From the NCBI GenBank assembly GCA_030549495.1, contig JAUIRK010000951.1, forward strand, positions 62,001-126,000: a stretch of 64,000 nucleotides of DNA, written 5' to 3'. Position numbers and translations under genes: made by a program. This DNA is from Nectonema munidae (lineage: Eukaryota > Nematomorpha > Nectonematoida > Nectonematidae). Numbering within the stretch: the first letter of the stretch is position 1; each line of letters begins with the position of its first letter. The notes beneath the pieces were generated by a model. It had not been told where the DNA came from and searched no databases. It saw only the letters and a list, made by a program, of their open reading frames with translations. Positions 62,786-64,000 of this stretch are shown here, piece after piece.

Positions 62786-63344
62786 AGAAAATTGAGGGGG
62801 ATTAGTGTATATGAAGTGCTGTGAATATATTACTATGATAGACATATTGTGAAGATTAAGGTACAAATATTGCAAAGTATATACACTATACAGGCATATA
62901 TATACTATATAGTGGTCGAAGATATATCTTTTAAGAAATTTTGAATAAAGACTTTTTACTATTTCTATTAACTTTTTTTATAATTACTCGACGTTGACTC
63001 AGCGCCACTTCATATGTTTAATATACTATTATAAATACTTGATCCACATTCGAAATAATAACATAATTTCATAATACTTTGGTAAAAATAAAATTAATGA
63101 TTTATTTTAAAATTTCATGAAAAGAGGTACAAAAAAAGTGCCAATTATGATGATGAAAACAAATAACTTATCTTAGCACTTCAGGAGAGAAAATAAATTT
63201 TTATCCATTTGATTTTTTGTAAATTTTTCATTTGCAAAATCAACCAAAATACCTCAACGCATCAGTAATTTCTATTTAATTCCATTTAAAACAAGAGTTT
63301 GTCTGGGTTTCTTTGAGAACATTGGTACCAAATGGGTTAAGATC
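62786..63344. other. AT-rich DNA after the last visible UNC80 exon
   Basis: No further exon with UNC80 similarity was found. Whether this is 3' flank or a long intron cannot be decided from the window. Confidence 0.45.
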
Positions 63345-63415
63345 ATATACAGAAGAAGAAGAAGAAGAAGAAGAAGAAGAAGAGAAAAAAAAAAGAAGAA
63401 GAAGAAGAAGAGAGA

Positions 63416-63495
<80 letters not shown>

Positions 63496-63680
63496 GTAAT
63501 TAGAAGAAGAACAAGATAGAAGAAGAAGAAGAAGATTTATTAATTGATAAAATAAAATTGGAATACACCACTAAACATATAAAAAAAAGAATTAAATAAG
63601 GAATTTAAAAAGAAAGACATTGCATATTTATAGTTGGGAAAAAATTCAAAAGGCCTACAAGCCGCTGATATGAATAAAAC
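63345..63680 (-). mobile_element. LINE 3' tail with (TTC)n end
   Basis: On the minus strand it reads GCGGCTTGTAGGCCTTTTG, then TTTTTTCCCAACTATAAATA. It ends with AATAAATCTTCTTCTTC, followed by the TTC/GAA repeats and the poly-G run. This is the 3' end layout of Jockey/CR1-type LINEs with microsatellite tails, similar to the tail at 34,630-34,740. Confidence 0.55.
63353..63493. repeat. (GAA)n tract joined to a 76-bp poly-G run
   Basis: GAA units with A-rich interruptions (63,353-63,411) lead through GAGAGAG into 76 consecutive G (63,418-63,493). More GAA units follow at 63,512-63,533. The ORF reading Glu/Lys/Arg/Gly here is a by-product. Confidence 0.95.
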
Positions 63681-64000
63681 CCATATTACATCAATGAAAT
63701 AGAAATACATCATATAGGATATTCATAAAATAAATATGAAGTAAAAATAATCACATTAGTTGGAATAAAATAAAGATAGTGTGCAGTGCGCATGATTAGA
63801 ATGAGTGGCTGTTAATATATTGTTAAATAACTATTGGTGGTTGTTACACACAAAGCAATTAATAGAATGACAAGTTAAACTATATTTATCTAAAAGAAGT
63901 TTTTTAATTATATTTTTACACGTGCTTATTTTAGAAAGAATACATTGAGAGTTAAACATAAAAAAGTTAATAGATTGTTTAGATAATTTTTTACAATAAG

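Noticed and set aside
63313-63519. Glu/Lys/Arg/Gly-rich ORF
   Set aside because: By-product of the (GAA)n and poly-G repeats.

Overview
This is an AT-rich animal (metazoan) nuclear window. Coding sequence is broken into many small exons by GT-AG introns. The shortest introns are about 53-61 bp and the longest exceed 5 kb, and the introns are full of DNA-transposon debris. The exon style, the NALCN-channel subunit gene and the short minimum intron fit an invertebrate. I cannot name the species; a parasitic arthropod or another fast-evolving protostome is only a guess.

Layout. (1) Positions 1-6,500 hold the 3' part of a plus-strand gene encoding CCP/sushi modules. Three phase 1-1 style sushi exons (753-938, 3823-4005, 6073-6266) are visible; the last carries the stop codon and is followed by a polyadenylation signal. 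(2) Positions 6,500-13,390 are intergenic and hold a piggyBac-like transposase relic and a decayed LINE, both on the minus strand. (3) From 13,399 to at least 62,785 the plus strand carries one large gene. I assemble it by eye into about 30 exons whose reading phases agree at nearly every junction. The predicted protein aligns along its length with my recollection of vertebrate UNC80, the large HEAT/ARM-like scaffold of the NALCN sodium-leak channel complex. Roughly the first 60% of the protein lies here. The last exon I can place runs into a stop codon where vertebrate UNC80 continues for over 1,000 residues. Either the gene is truncated, or a base is missing, or a further splice leads out of the window. 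(4) Positions 62,800-64,000 hold a LINE 3' tail with (GAA)n and a 76-bp poly-G run.

Mobile-element content lies mostly inside UNC80 introns: several non-autonomous hAT elements with 8-bp target duplications, an inverted pair of ~1.2-kb hAT derivatives flanking exons 8-11, a Tc1/mariner-IS630-like transposase relic, tRNA-derived SINEs, two large foldback elements, a family of short palindromic MITEs and a 502-bp pure (TCA)n tract. The most striking local event is a 108-bp copy of UNC80 exon 6, identical but for one silent base, lying in the next intron inside a hAT-like, G-rich element.

All homology statements rest on remembered family sequences, not on searches. Exon limits come from splice consensus, reading phase and family alignment.
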